Shown here: positions 37,301 through 49,800 of the stretch, one piece after another
How the letters are laid out: the number at the start of each line of letters is the position of its first letter
Numbering within the stretch: position 1 is the stretch's first letter
Source: Podaxis mareebaensis
Taxonomy: Eukaryota; Basidiomycota; Agaricomycetes; Agaricales; Agaricaceae
Direction: 5' to 3'
DNA: 64,000 nucleotides
NCBI GenBank assembly: GCA_018524725.1
Contig: JAEUWP010000459.1
Location: 62,001 to 126,000, forward strand
Made by a program: the position numbers and the translations under genes
The notes under the pieces: generated by a model
What the model was told of the DNA's origin: nothing
The model's input: only the letters and a program-made list of their open reading frames with translations
The model's database searches: none

Positions 37301-40192
37301 GTGATATGAAGGGGGGCTGTAAACGGGTTACTCAAGGAGACGGTGACATGACTGATGTTGTTCTCGCGGCCAGTCGTAGGAAGCACTGGAGGATAAAACG
37401 TTAGCAGGCGTCCGCTCATGCACCTTTTCGTCATACCTTTGAGAGCAGCACTCTCTAAAAGACTCGTTTTCATTCCAGGCAACGTCACACCGATCTCGAG
37501 GGTCTTGAAGGCCTCAGCTAGAGATGGAATGTTCGTGCTTCCATCAAAACCGGAAATAGTCAGTGCGACATCTAAATCCAATAATCAGTAAATGGCAGGC
37601 GTTCCCGTATTTTAAGTCTCAACCTTTCTGTCCAACGAAATCATTCAGAGTTTGGAGCCCCTGCGGGCTGTCATTGGCCTGGGTGATTATATGAGCCTAT
37701 AGCCCCCAGCTAAGGAAAGGGACCCCTACCTGGAATGTCGAAGTTGCGCTGATGCTATTATTGCCCATATGAAGATTCAAGTTGGGAAGAAGTGCGGTTC
37801 CGAGAACTGCCCCATCTCGGGAGAGTTGCAGCGCTGCACGCAACCAGTCAAGAGCGGTGGATGGGTAGAGAAGTGTAAAAAGCATACTCAGGTCGCCGGT
37901 AGAGAGATTCAAATTAGAGGGATTGGAAATCGTTACTGATCGAATAATTTAGGACCATCAGATGAACTTTAAGGTGAATGCCGTTACCGTTGATATTCAA
38001 GTTGATGTGGTCAGTGGTCCCACCAGCAACATCGACGCCTTCGATTTGCGTCATACCCTTCAGACCCTGCAAACCCTGCAAGTGAGTAGATACATTGACC
38101 TTGATAGGGTCCAGGGTAATTTGGCCGATGCTTAGATTGGCGATTGCGCGAGAATTTCCGACGAGGCGGAACTCAGCAATGTCGGAGCTAGTGAGATTGG
38201 CATCTTCAGGGGACGTGAGGCTTTGTAATAACGGACAGAACTCAAAAAAAAACTCACTGAATGCAGAAAACGTGGGATGCTGAGGTTCTGGACAAGTAAG
38301 ATTCGTGTCGGCGATGACAATATCGATGGTTCCCTGAGTATCGGCTTCTCCAAGAACAGTGATGGAGGATGTCGAAGCACCAAGAGGCTTCTCGCGGATC
38401 AGGAATCGTCGCATGGAAGAGGCCAGTATACCACTTACAGTAGCGAGGCCAGCAACGGGAGCATTGTCCTTCGTGATATTGAACTCATTTTGAATCTGAC
38501 CAATGGCGAGGTTGAATCCAAAAGGCAGCTCTGAGATAAAGAGGAGATTAATCATCTCATGTCATTCACTGAAATCAACATACGCAGTGTTGCACGAACG
38601 GAATTACTGGCTGCTCCGGGCGCCCAAGGCGTTTCCGGAGAGAACGCAAGGGCCAAATTGCCAATGTCGATTGTACGAATGGGATCGATCGGAACAAAGG
38701 ACTTGAAGGGAACATCGAGCTGCAACGCTTGGAGCCCATCCGAAAGCCACTGAATAACGGTGCCGTCGTCTTGGAGGGTCGATTTCCCACTGGCTACAAC
38801 ACGAGAGCTGTCACCGTTGAGATAATTTGTGAACAAAACAGAGACTTTGGCCAGGTCTGCAGGATTCTGAACGGGTTCGAGGACACCCTTCAGCGTGATG
38901 TTGTTGAGGCCAGTATCCTTATTCAAGTTAGTCAAACAGCCCATTCATGGACGATTCAGTTCGACTTACAATATTTGTATTTGTCGAAGTTCCTGAGCCG
39001 AGGAGAACACCTTCATAGGACAAATCAAACACGGTAGTTCCGAGCTGAAGAACGAAAGGACTGGGTGGAGACGAGGTTAAACGACAGTAACAGAAGACAT
39101 CATCAGCTTCACCTTTGGTTATTGAGCTGGGTCACGGCAACAAAATCGAGACCGCCAGCAGGATTATCGCTCGGCAATTTGAAATCCAACAGTGCGACAT
39201 CTCCCGAGAAACTGTTGATACCTACTCAAACGTGAGCTTTACCCTGCAAATTTAGGACTTATAAACTCGCCTTTCAGGTCAACGCGTTTATCAAATTTGA
39301 TACCCCTGGCAACAGGGAATTTGAGCGCTTGAACGTGCAAATTATCGCTGTGTAGTCGCCATGAAAAAGTGGGGGAAGTGATCATGAAACGCGTGAATTC
39401 CGAGAAAGCTGCCTTATCCTCGATGACGAAAGTCCGGGTCTGATTGACTTGTGCGCGTTTGTGTCTAGCGTGGAGTTCATCGAAGGCGTCCGTGTGACCA
39501 ATCTTGATCCCAGTTTTGTCTGTATCGGGATCCTTTAACCAGTATACGTCCACCTGATTCGTGAACTTGATTGAAGCCGAAAAGATACCCGTATGAGTAA
39601 CCTAGAAAAAGAGGGTGAGTTTCTCCCCTGTGGTGTACGAGAGTCCGACCAACATTGCCTTGGAAGACGAGTTGGAATCTACCCGGACGAAATTAGCAAT
39701 AAATGTGAGAGAAAAAAAAATCGCCCTCACGTGTCATTATTTGCGTTCGTGATTACCGCCCTGTCGACGTCAATCTGACTTCTGTTGACGACTAATTGAA
39801 CGATGGCGCGGATGACTGGGAATAGGATGATGAAAAGCAACGCGATCCCAAGCAAGGCGACTACTATTGATGTTATGATGAACCAGCGCCTTTTGTAGAT
39901 GGGAACTTTGGGTTGCTGGGGTTGAGTTTGCGGCGCGTCGGATTCGTCTCCGCCGCTCAGCGCCCCAGCTCCCGCGCCTTCGCCGACGGCAGCGATGGGG
40001 ACTCCAGCCGCTGTCGAGGTGGCAACTCCGGCGGGTTGTGCAGCGTGTTCTAATTCGTGTGTTAGTAGCTCGCGATACCTGAGAAGGCCAGCGCCTACCT
40101 CTCAGTTCAGCATCGGACGTAAAACTATGCTGGCTGCCATAGTCGGTGTGGTAGATGCCACTGCTTCGCCTTGCGGGGTCCAATGGCTCCAT
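31389..40192 (-). CDS. Giant DUF3712 tandem-repeat membrane protein (Tag1/LEA-2-like)
   Basis: A type II membrane protein estimated at more than 2,300 residues over more than 20 exons. Start at 40192 (MEPLDPARRSSGIYHTDYGS). A cytosolic region of about 100 residues precedes one helix (FIITSIVVALLGIALLFIILF, about 39820-39880). The rest is a beta-rich array with at least three large repeats. Markers recur: LPS-D/N-DPAGGIH (near 33610, 35980, 39150), LxGRLVPQS or similar (33330, 35740, 38880), WLxxxxxxLxxxVxLPG (33180, 35550, 38740), PFGF (33020, 35410, 38520) and NPSN (32540, 34980, 37910). This pattern matches DUF3712; yeast Tag1, a vacuolar protein linked to autophagy termination, belongs to this group and has been predicted to contain LEA-2 domains. 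The C terminus is Ala/Ser/Thr-rich and low complexity. Function and location are inferred. Confidence 0.85.
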
Positions 40193-41047
40193 GGTCCAAC
40201 GTATGCTTTGCGAATTGCTGGGACAAGCGGCAAAACGCTATCCAGTGGCAAGGCCAAAGTGGACTTGGGTCAAAAATGGGTGGGTATGCGAGGATATACT
40301 ATATGTAACCCAACCAAAAACCAGGGAAGAGAGATTTGTGCATATTGATGGCTGATGCTGGCAGTCCCGATGATCTCACCAATGTCAAAGAGCGCAGATT
40401 TTATCGTGGAAACCATCCAATACGCCGTGCGGGACCACATGCTTCGCTTGAGGGAAGCTGCCACAGGACGAAAATGGAATAAAGTAGAACGCTTCGGAGG
40501 CCGTGGGTGATGAGGCTTCCATCACGAGACCGTTAAGGGGACAATTTTGTGAAATCAACAGGTATATGCACCACCAAAAAAGGCCAGTTGATGATGAGTC
40601 CGCAACCCAGAATACCCCAGAATACCCCTTTCCCCGAGTGTTCTCATGCCAGCGCAAGCTCGTGTTTCTGTCGTTGTGGAGCCCCGTGGGGTATGGAATC
40701 TTGATCCTGGAACTATACTAGGCTCCGAGCACCATTTGTAATTTCGGCCATTTGGAAGGGAACAATACACAACCTTAGAAGACGTGTCTTCGGATGCTAT
40801 CATCGCATTAAATAAGTTGCATGATGGATGATAGAAGGCGGAAGGTGGCAGAAGCCGCTTGAGCGCTTGAGCTTCCTTTTCTCTTGACACGGTTGTTCGT
40901 TGCAGAGGGGTGTGGAATTTCGCCGCATCACGCGTTAACATTTCAACCCTGATGTTGATCAATCAGGGCTCCCAGGCGCTCCATATGGCAAACAATCCTT
41001 TCAACATCCCCCACATTCCGACATTCTCGTTATACTATCACTAGCCC

Positions 41048-41231
41048 AGTGTTTGAAAACTTTTCAGCCGCGAGCGTCTACCTCCTCAACCAGTTAGCAT
41101 ACACACCTCAAAATTTGTAGTATACTTGGGAGCTCTCTAGCGTACCCAATTATGAATTTTTGAAAAATTTACATTGCTCAGAGCCTACGTGAATAAGCAA
41201 TATTTGACGAGACCTAGTGTTTGAAAACTTT
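41048..41231 (+). repeat. Direct repeat pair AGTGTTTGAAAACTTT, 168 bp apart
   Basis: Identical 16-mers at 41048-41063 and 41216-41231, each preceded by a C or CT-containing context. They could be ends of a small decayed element or chance AT-rich repeats. Confidence 0.55.
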
Positions 41232-41254
41232 GTCACAGGAATGTCACGTCAAAA

Positions 41255-41431
41255 TTCAACCTCCGCTGTTTTTTTTTTTCCGGTCAATTCTATTCTGGTC
41301 AGTGCCAGCGCGGCCATACAACATTGAACCGCGGGAAGCGTCTACGCTATCCTATTAACCGGTGCCCGATCACAGTCCGTCGAGGTAGGCTACACCTTCA
41401 ACCTCCGCTGTTCCTCATACATACCGGTCAA
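41255..41431 (+). repeat. Direct repeat pair TTCAACCTCCGCTGTT ... CCGGTCAA
   Basis: The 16-mer at 41255-41270 recurs exactly at 41397-41412, and both are followed by CCGGTCAA (41280-41287 and 41424-41431) at near-equal spacing. The ordered double match makes a common origin likely, by a local duplication of about 140 bp period. Confidence 0.65.
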
Positions 41432-41544
41432 CGGCCTCCTGTCTTGCACAATCGAAAATCCATTAGATATATGTATATACTACCTATAGAATATCACAAA
41501 ATACTAGGTGTAGTATGATTACTAGATGAGATTATAAGAAAAAT

Positions 41545-42000
41545 TTATGTTATGGTTGGAAACAAGGTTGAGAAGGGCCAGACGCAGGTGTAGGATACGG
41601 ATGAGAATGATATACCCACTGTAGGTGCTGTTTGGAAAGGAAAAACATGATTATATTCATGGGAACTCATGACTTGTGGTTCAGCAGGTCTAGGAGCACG
41701 ACCGCGACGAGCTTGGTCAAAAAGTCCAATGAAACATGGATGTGACTTGTCAGCTGGCTTCCCATTGAAATGCTGCTCAATGCGAGCAAGGAGCTCCAGT
41801 TTCCTTTTATCCACCATTTTAGCTCCTAATTTGGTCATGTATATCCTAACGCCGCCCCGCAACCTTTCCCAGTTTTCAAGTACTTATGTAACACGCTTTA
41901 CCAGGGGACTTGTGGTTAGAGCGCGGAAAAAATGGCCAGATTGCGCCCCTTCCGCTGCCCTGGTTTCATCGCTCATCCGCCAACCAACATGAGAGATCAT
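41545..42000 (-). pseudogene. Broken reading frame of unknown origin
   Basis: One frame runs from an ATG at 42000 to a stop at 41545 and is interrupted only by a TAA at 41884-41886. The translation reads like protein on both sides of the stop (MSDETRAAEGAQSGHFFRAL, then VDKRKLELLARIEQHFNGK and HPCFIGLFDQARRGRAP). I do not recognise a family. It may be a decayed gene or transposon fragment, or the TAA may lie in an intron. It sits in the most repeat-rich gap of the window. Confidence 0.35.
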
Positions 42001-42602
42001 CCAAGTTCAACGTGATTGACCCAGTCCTTGACGAGAGCATGACTAACGAAACGTAGGGGATGTGGAAAGGAGGGTAAAGGATGGAAGTTGGACAAATAAC
42101 CGTTCAGGAACTGACACCATCCACATACTTCGTTTATGCCCGCAGTTTCCTATGCAAGGGGCCATGTGCATGGGGCGTAGTCAATGTGATTGTTGATGTA
42201 ATTCTGTCACCACCACAAGGGAACTGCTCTATCGAAATAACATTACATCATTATTATCGTATATCATTTCGGATGTAATTCGCACTTGGAAAATTAGTTT
42301 TCATGGTATGTGATGGCTTGTCATATGCTTACTGTCCTGCCTCCGTGATTTCGACACTTCTTAACTGCTCAGTCCATTCTAGATTCTAGGGCTCGGGAAA
42401 ACCGCATGATTCAATTGTTGACATTCGGCTGGTCTCACACACTATTCCTCGCGAGCGAAGAACAGGTTATTTATCTTTCTTTTTGGGTGTAAGAAATATG
42501 AGCAAACTAAGCATACAGAGCCAGCACAGGGCAGCCGCTTTAGAACGGCCCTGCACAATACGCATGGGAGGAGATGGACGAATCAGGGCATCGGTATTTG
42601 TA
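42001..42602. other. Intergenic region, no gene seen
   Basis: Between the broken frame and the unknown basic protein gene. Only short unconvincing frames are present. Confidence 0.4.
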
Positions 42603-43457
42603 TCACCTCTCTCCAACTTCTCCTTCCTCTTTTTCCTCACTCGCACCTTCAGAAGCACCCCGAAGAGCAGATTGTTTAATGTTTTCTTCCGTAGGAGATA
42701 CCGAGCTCTGAGTGGGCTGGCCCTCGACTGATTCAATTTCGCTCGATTCCCTGCGTTTCGCCCGCGACCGAGTTGACCGACGCTCCGGACGCCGTTCAGC
42801 CGGGCCGTCGACTTCCGGTGTGCCATCACCGTCTCCTTGACCTTGAGTATCGTCAAAGTCGTTATCATCCCCTCCTGCTCGTGTTTGTCGCGTGCGCTTG
42901 GCGGGGTATGTCGCATCCCCATCGTCTCCATCTCTGCGTCTGCGCTTTCCATTGCCTCCCCCTACCCGCTTTTTGCGAGGACTTGCGCGCTTGACCTCGT
43001 TGGCTGCTACTGCCGCAATCGAGCTGACGGTGGGAACTGAGTCTCCCCCCTCCTCATCAGCATCACGAGCCTTGGTGGGGAGTTGATGGGGGCGCCCCGG
43101 TGATCCCTGAGTTGTCGCTTCTAGTATATTTGGGAGTGGCAGACCGAAGTCGGCGGGATTGAGTGGAGGAAGGGATAATGCGAGTTCTCCCAAGGGGTGG
43201 TATAGAGGTAGCGAGTAACTTCCAACTTGTATTTTTCTCCGTGATGATCGCTCAGAGCGTCTGGAGTTTGTCACTGTGTTACTCTGAGCGGAGATCTGTC
43301 GCGATGATTGACTTAGAATATGGCGTCGAGCAGGAGGGGTGATGGGGGGGTCAACATCATTTGGGGAAGGCGATTTGTACGTGAAAGCTGGCTTTCGACG
43401 TATCCTGGATTTGGGGTAATTGGTGGTGGTATGCACAAGCATGACGCTGGACATCAT
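42603..43457 (-). CDS. Unknown basic, disordered protein (probably nuclear)
   Basis: A single uninterrupted frame of 284 residues starting MMSSVMLVHTTTNYPKS. I do not recognise a family. One short ordered-looking stretch, SYSLPLYHPLGELALSLPPL (about 43150-43220), looks conserved in style. The rest is rich in charged and Ser residues, with nuclear-localisation-like clusters (SPRKKRV, GKRRRRDGDD, RSTRSRAKRRESS) and an acidic end (EGASEEKEEGEVGER). Coding status is supported by the long intron-free frame. A role in chromatin or transcription would be a guess. Confidence 0.6.
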   Translation of the reverse strand: MMSSVMLVHTTTNYPKSRIRRKPAFTYKSPSPNDVDPPITPPARRHILSQSSRQISAQSNTVTNSRRSERSSRRKIQVGSYSLPLYHPLGELALSLPPLNPADFGLPLPNILEATTQGSPGRPHQLPTKARDADEEGGDSVPTVSSIAAVAANEVKRASPRKKRVGGGNGKRRRRDGDDGDATYPAKRTRQTRAGGDDNDFDDTQGQGDGDGTPEVDGPAERRPERRSTRSRAKRRESSEIESVEGQPTQSSVSPTEENIKQSALRGASEGASEEKEEGEVGER

Positions 43458-43840
43458 TGCAACTGTCGACAGCCTGGTAAATCTACGACAGCGTAGCGTT
43501 GAGGTATAACATACCGCAAGGTTTGTGTGCCAGCAACTTCCGCGGACGTTGAAATTTCGTATTAGGAAGATGGGGGTATGCGAGAATTCAAGATTTATGG
43601 AATAAGTAACAGATTCAATGCTTCAGTAGGAGGAGCGTCGCTGCTGGATTCAATGAAAGATGACGAGCTTTATGGGGGAAGTCCTGATCAAATTGGGTGT
43701 ATTCCAAAGTCTGCTAATGAGTGTCGATCACTTGTTACATAAGCATATTGAGTGTGGAGACCTCAGGCCTCAGCGCCAAGCCTCCGAGTTGCTTGAAGGG
43801 TAGCACTGTGAACTAAGCAAGCAGAGGTACTCGGAAGTAA
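43458..43840. other. Intergenic region, 383 bp
   Basis: Downstream flank of the sacsin-like gene and promoter of the unknown basic protein gene. Nothing else seen. Confidence 0.4.
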
Positions 43841-46800
43841 CTATTCATTCTTCTGTTGCTCCGAAAGCATTCTGGAAAATGACACCAAATATTTCTCGCA
43901 AATGGCTGAGAAATAAAACTCATGCTCGGAATTATGAGGTTGCACAAGATTGTGAGCAATCTCATGTGCAAGCGTGAAATACCTAGAGCAGATAAGCAAC
44001 GATGTGGAAATGAACGATGAAAGTACAAACCAAGATATCAGAGCGTTGTCCATGTTTCCTTGCCGGACTTCGGAATCATCTGCAGAATATTCCACATAAA
44101 CATTAGCAAATGTTGGTGATAGTAACAAGCACACTTACGCCAAGCCTCATAGTAACGCAAATTCAAGAATATACTTCCGTTTCGATTGAAAGCAATAAGC
44201 ACGCCTTTGGTATCATAGAATATGTGAAGGTTGGTGAGATTGAGGCTATAAACGCGTGAAAGTGACGTCATAATATGGATGAATCTTGCGATCGCAGTGG
44301 ATTTGAGTGTCAAGATGTTTTGGCCCTCCTCTCCTGACACATCTACGATGATCTCTTCAATTAGCATTTGGAGCAGAGTGAGTTTGTTACGTACCCCCTC
44401 CGACAAATATCTTGACCTGTCCCATGGAGCCTGGGCACGGTTGTAAGTGGTGAGGCAGTGGCTAACTGAAAGTTGCTCGACCCACCAACTGATCTCATGT
44501 CCTGGGTATGACCCGAGATGTCGCAGTAGCCGTCATTATCAATTTCCTTGATGTGATGCATTTCCTTGCGGTTTTGTAACAGGTTGCTGGATTCGGCTCG
44601 ACACGCTTTGATAGCCATGTCAATATTGGAGGCTGGGTAAAGGGTTAAATTTTTCAAGTATCACTGAACAAGTCTCAGCCCTCACCTATGTTGCTAAGTG
44701 GCGTAACCGTCGGGCTATCCCTTCTCTGAGGGCGTGGAGGGAATGCAACCCCGGGGAGACCGCCGGGAATTCGGGGGTCCTGGGTAGAACTACTTATCTC
44801 CGGAATAGGTGATTGCTCTGGTTTGTGACTTGCATTCGACACTTGACCCCCCAAGCCTGAACCCCCGATTCTTCGTTTGAATTTCTGTAGAGTATCGATG
44901 AACGAAGATTGTCGCTCCTCTGATTCCACTGTGTCTGATGTCAACTTGGAAGAGCTTGAAGATGGCAGCAAGGGTTCTTCCTTCATGGTTTGAGGAACTT
45001 GCGAAAGCAGTTTGATATTTTCCTCCCGTATTCGTGCCTCTTCTGCTTGCTTCTCTAGCTTCCTCTGGCGCAGGATACGATCGACTAAAAGCAGAATAAG
45101 ATAGAGCAAAAACCATAGTGCTGGCGCGAACCGTTATAACCACGTCTTTTTAAAGCCCTGAGATCAGTCGACAGGATGGTCATGAATAGCAACGCGTCAT
45201 GAACCCTTGGGGAATCGAAAATGAAGCGGTTCAGGCACATTGCGACCCTTGTGTTGCGAAGAATTAAGAGGTAATAGCCGCAACTGTGATTCGTGACTCA
45301 CTCATACATGTCGGTCTCTGCATTGTCAGAGAGCAGGAGTTCAATTCGTTGGGAGACACCTCGTTTAGCAACGGCAGAGGCTTCTTGGCGTCGCTCAAGG
45401 TGTAGTTTACCATATGTCAAAGTTTTCTTGACTTTGATTTGTCCATATGCTCGGACCTGGAAGTTGGCCTCAACCTGGAGCCAGTCCAATGATACCTTCA
45501 TCCTCGCATGGTTATGCTCGTGCAAAAAGATGGGAAGTCGCTCCAAAATCAAGGCGCGAGTGTTCTTCGCACGTCTAGAGGGCGTGATTTCTGCTCCTAA
45601 GAGGTATTCTTCCTTAACTAGAGAACTTAGTCGGCGGGAACCCAATTCCATGTAAAATGCTAGATGATGGGCAAATTTTCAGGTCCAATGCAAGTCCGGA
45701 AATAGGAGTCTACCTTCGATGATGTCCTCTTGAGGCGCAGTAAACACTTCACTACTAAAAGCTTGGTGTGCGTTGGTATCATCTGCAATGACGATCTGTT
45801 CCGCGACCTTCAAGTCATATCCGATTTCCCACTCTTCATCTTCTAGGTCATCCGCACCGGAACTTTTATCGCGTGTTTTTTCGATAGCCTGGCGCTGGTA
45901 ACACAACAGTGCGGGGGCTTTTCTCATTCGAGCCATCGTGGTAGTAGACAAATTCTTCCAGTTGACAGCAATATTGCGTATCTCATCGAGGAAGCTGAAA
46001 AATAACAAATTCGTCATCTCGTCGGATACCCAGGAGTGAACTCACTTGTTTGGGCCTTGTGCCAGTTCATAAAAGTGGCGAGGATCCTCCAGAAGAATTT
46101 TGGCAAGTTCTTCTACGCTTGGCTCCTGTTTCGCCCCACAAGCGGTAAGAAATGTATTTCCTGCTGTCCCGAAATCGACAAAGACGAATAGCTTTGAATG
46201 AAATCTCTCTTTCGAACGTTGGCCTAGATAGCATTGTGTTGGAACTAACCAACGCATGGTAGGTCCAACCGTTCCAGGGGGAGTGCGGATAGGGACGAAC
46301 GCTGTTTCTGAAAGCTTTGTGAGCTCTGAACGTGAAAATTCTGCAACGTGACAGTCAAAATCACGATTCGTGTCCTCTTATATGTCCTCGTACCAGAAAC
46401 ACGGGCTGACAATATATTGAACCATTTCTTTGCTTCTTCAGGGTCATTCGGTCGGGTCCGCTGAAGGAGGTCTAGGAGCTGACTGGAAGTTGGATGTTCC
46501 CTGATTTGTAACTTTGCTGATTCCGGCTGCACACTCGGATGTATCACCAGGAAGCCCAGTTGTGACCATTCGGGTTTGGAGAAAACTTGCCGAGGTGTGG
46601 CCAGACAACTCCGGGAACCCTCCAAGGCTGGAATGAAGGCGATTTCTCGATAGTCATTGCAATCATAATCAGCATATTTGGTGCGAATGTTATCCAGGAG
46701 GTATTTGAGAGCGATAGAACGAATCTGGGGGGTCCACGGTCAGGCTATACAGTATATGCAAGAAGGCAAGTCACATGCCTCAGTATTCGGGTTTGTGCAA

Positions 46801-49800
46801 AGCTGGATCAACTCTGGGAGGGGAGGGTATCGGCGCAACCCCAGACCAAACAGAAAGTGGGCTGTTGTGACCGAAATTAGAATCCGTAGTATGTAACGTT
46901 CAAGACACAATCTACCTTCCTCCGAGTTGCTTCGCCATTTTGTTTGCACTCCCCAGTCAATGATAGGAAGTCCTAGCTGGCGGAATATGGGCAATGGTTC
47001 GTACAATTGATCGGCCCTTAGACGTCGTAGCTTGGGGCCATTGTCCTTGTCTTCTTCTGACCGTTCCTTCGGGAAGGCGGCTGTGAGCCTTAATCGCCTG
47101 ATCTCTTCTTCTTTGAGATTCGATTTGACGGAAACTAAATAGCGCGTGAGATCGTTGATCGTCCATTCATTTGTCTTAATCATCCTATCTTAGAGGTGAG
47201 TAAGATGGTCAGGGGAGTTGTGGGGCCGCTCACCGATTGAAGATAATCTGAAGATCAACGTGCTTTCGAACCTCCAAATCCTGAAGCAATTTTTCCATGG
47301 GTCCCTTGAGAGAATTCCCTGACGGAAGTTTGACGATCGGCAAATCGTGGAAAATGTCGGCGCTAGAGAAATACGCCTCTTCGGGATGTTTCATACCACC
47401 CGACGTTGGAATGCAAGCTTTTGTTTTCATCGCGTCGATAATTTGTTGCTTCAGAGCCGAAGAGAGCCCATGGCCCCAGTTTCGCGCTATGAAAGACAAA
47501 ACCCTCTCTGCCCACTCAGGCGATGATTCGATGTCATAGGCAGGATTTGCCTTTGCTACTGCGGGGTCACAGACATGGCTGAGCCAGTCGTATATCGTGA
47601 GGTCAGTCCAGGAGAAGCCGCGCTTCAGGTCATCAAGAACGAAATGTTTGGCGACTGATGTCGGAAGGAGGTGGGGAGGAAGGGGTCCATCCGGTGGTAA
47701 ACCATTCAGGATTCGTTGATTGAGGATAGTCCTAATCGTGTGGAGTGGAATGATCCTTTCTTCGCCCGACGTAGAGGGAACAACCAGAACGGCGGCCTCA
47801 AGTAGTTGCATTCTTACAGGTGCAAGACGCGTTGCGCTAAGGGGATCATACAATGAAACCCACCACTTCATGCAGGCGACCATGTCGTCTTCGGGCAAAG
47901 GGCGCGATTTGAGTTCGGCCAAGACATCATCAAAGGTGATCGTCCTGATCATGCCCTTGTTCTGCAGGGATACGATCATGGGATCGGATGCCAGTTCTTC
48001 AGGTATCAAGGGAAGCTGCTTGAGGAACCTGAAAGAGGGGTCGGGCAGGCGAGCCTGACATGCGTCCCGAATTCCGAGCGTTGAAATAAGAGGGAGAGCG
48101 TTGGAAGGATCGCATTTGAAGAAAGCATTTTCCAGTAGGTTAGAAACTTCGGCGGACGGGGTTGATTGGTGGAAGGTAAAGAACTTGAGGGTGTGGATGG
48201 CTCTGCTGGTCAGTGATGACTGAAGTTCTCCAGGCAACGGGTTTTGGTTGAAAACTTTTGCATTCGCATCCCATGTGTCGCGTATCAGCTCAATTTCCAA
48301 TTGGTAGGCAGCACGGGCCAAAAGACCGCCAACATATAGCAGTTCCCTGTTCCAAACTGCACAACAGATAAATCAGGAGCGCGATTCAAGGAGAGAGTTT
48401 CCTACCAGCAACATTGCGATCCCTGTAACCACCTCATTAGTAAACGTTCAGATGTGTTGCCAGGCAAAAGACCGACATAAAATCTATCGCTTCTCGTTCC
48501 ACAGTTGGTATAAATCGGGCTGCCATATGACCTCCAATCCCTGTTGTTTGCGCCGTCGCATGACCCTGAAAGTAGATGAAATCGACACAGCCCCTCAGGC
48601 ATCTGCAAGGAGATTCTTACAATGAATACGCGCGCGGATCCAGTTCTAACATAAGGTTTTGTCATTTCCAAAAACCGAGTGGAAGAAGAGGACGACGAAC
48701 CCATCAAGGTCGGCTCGCAACCCTTGAAAGATACTTCCAGTCGCATGCGGATGTTTTGAATCTTCCTGCTTGCTGGCATCATATTTGTCTTTTGCGGTCT
48801 ACAACGACTTAAGCTTTGGGAAATATGCGCGCACCAAGAAAAGAACATACATATATCAGCTCATACTTCATAGTAGAAGGTGGGTTCTTCTTCGTCGATC
48901 GGTAAATTTCCGAGGAGAGCTTCGCGTTTAGTCGGACATTGATCTCCGCAGAGAATACTGACAGAGTGATGGCTGTTTCAGAAGACTCAAGGGGATCCAC
49001 TGGAAGTGTGGGAGCAGGTAAAGGAGTGGCTTGTCTTTGAGGTGTTGAAGGGCCAGCGAAGGATCCAAACAAGGAAGAGAAGAATCCTGCGGCTGCCGCT
49101 TTGACCGGCTTAGGGAGAAGGCGTTTTTGTGATTGTGTGCCCGAGGCATAAACCCAGTTCATGACGGTAGCCCGGATTGTTACAGCTAGAGAGAGGTCAA
49201 CGGAAAGCACCAACATAATCGATGTTAGACATACGTGTTACTCTTAGACCACTAACAGTCATGTAACTATTTGGACTTGTCCTCGATAAATTGCGGGGCA
49301 ACTGGTGCAGTTGTGGAGGTCCAATGGACTTGTTGATTTTGACAAGACACCAGTCATTAAAATAGACTGATACTTCTTCGAGATAAATCATGAAGGTGAT
49401 GGACGATGCGAGGAAACGGGCAAAATCAAAAGCGGGAGGAATGGGCGACGGTTCTCTGAGAACCATTTCAAAAGACGTCCACGGCAACCGACTGTTGTCA
49501 TCTAACTTCCCGCGGCGCGCGAACAACTTGCGTTGGAGATACGTATTAGGCGCATTTTGAGAATTATATTGCAATGGCATACCTGATCCTTTTTGTCCTT
49601 CCAGTAAAAGCCCATCCATTGGTCTACAGGTATTCTATCAGCATGTACTGTCCAGCGAGGAATGAAATAACTCGCCTCCTGATCTGACAAAAGGTTCCTC
49701 TGTAACGGAAAACAGACTGTAAAAGCCTAGTAACCTTGTTATGGAGAGCAGTACTCGCAACAGTGTTTCTGCAAACGCACCAACACCGAAAGCGCCAATC

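Larger units (their letters stand above)
40193..41544. other. Gene-poor region with short direct repeats
   Basis: No gene could be supported here. The region has AT-rich stretches, a T run at 41269-41279 and two pairs of short direct repeats (listed separately). Upstream promoter sequence of the DUF3712 gene presumably occupies the first few hundred bases. Confidence 0.45.
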
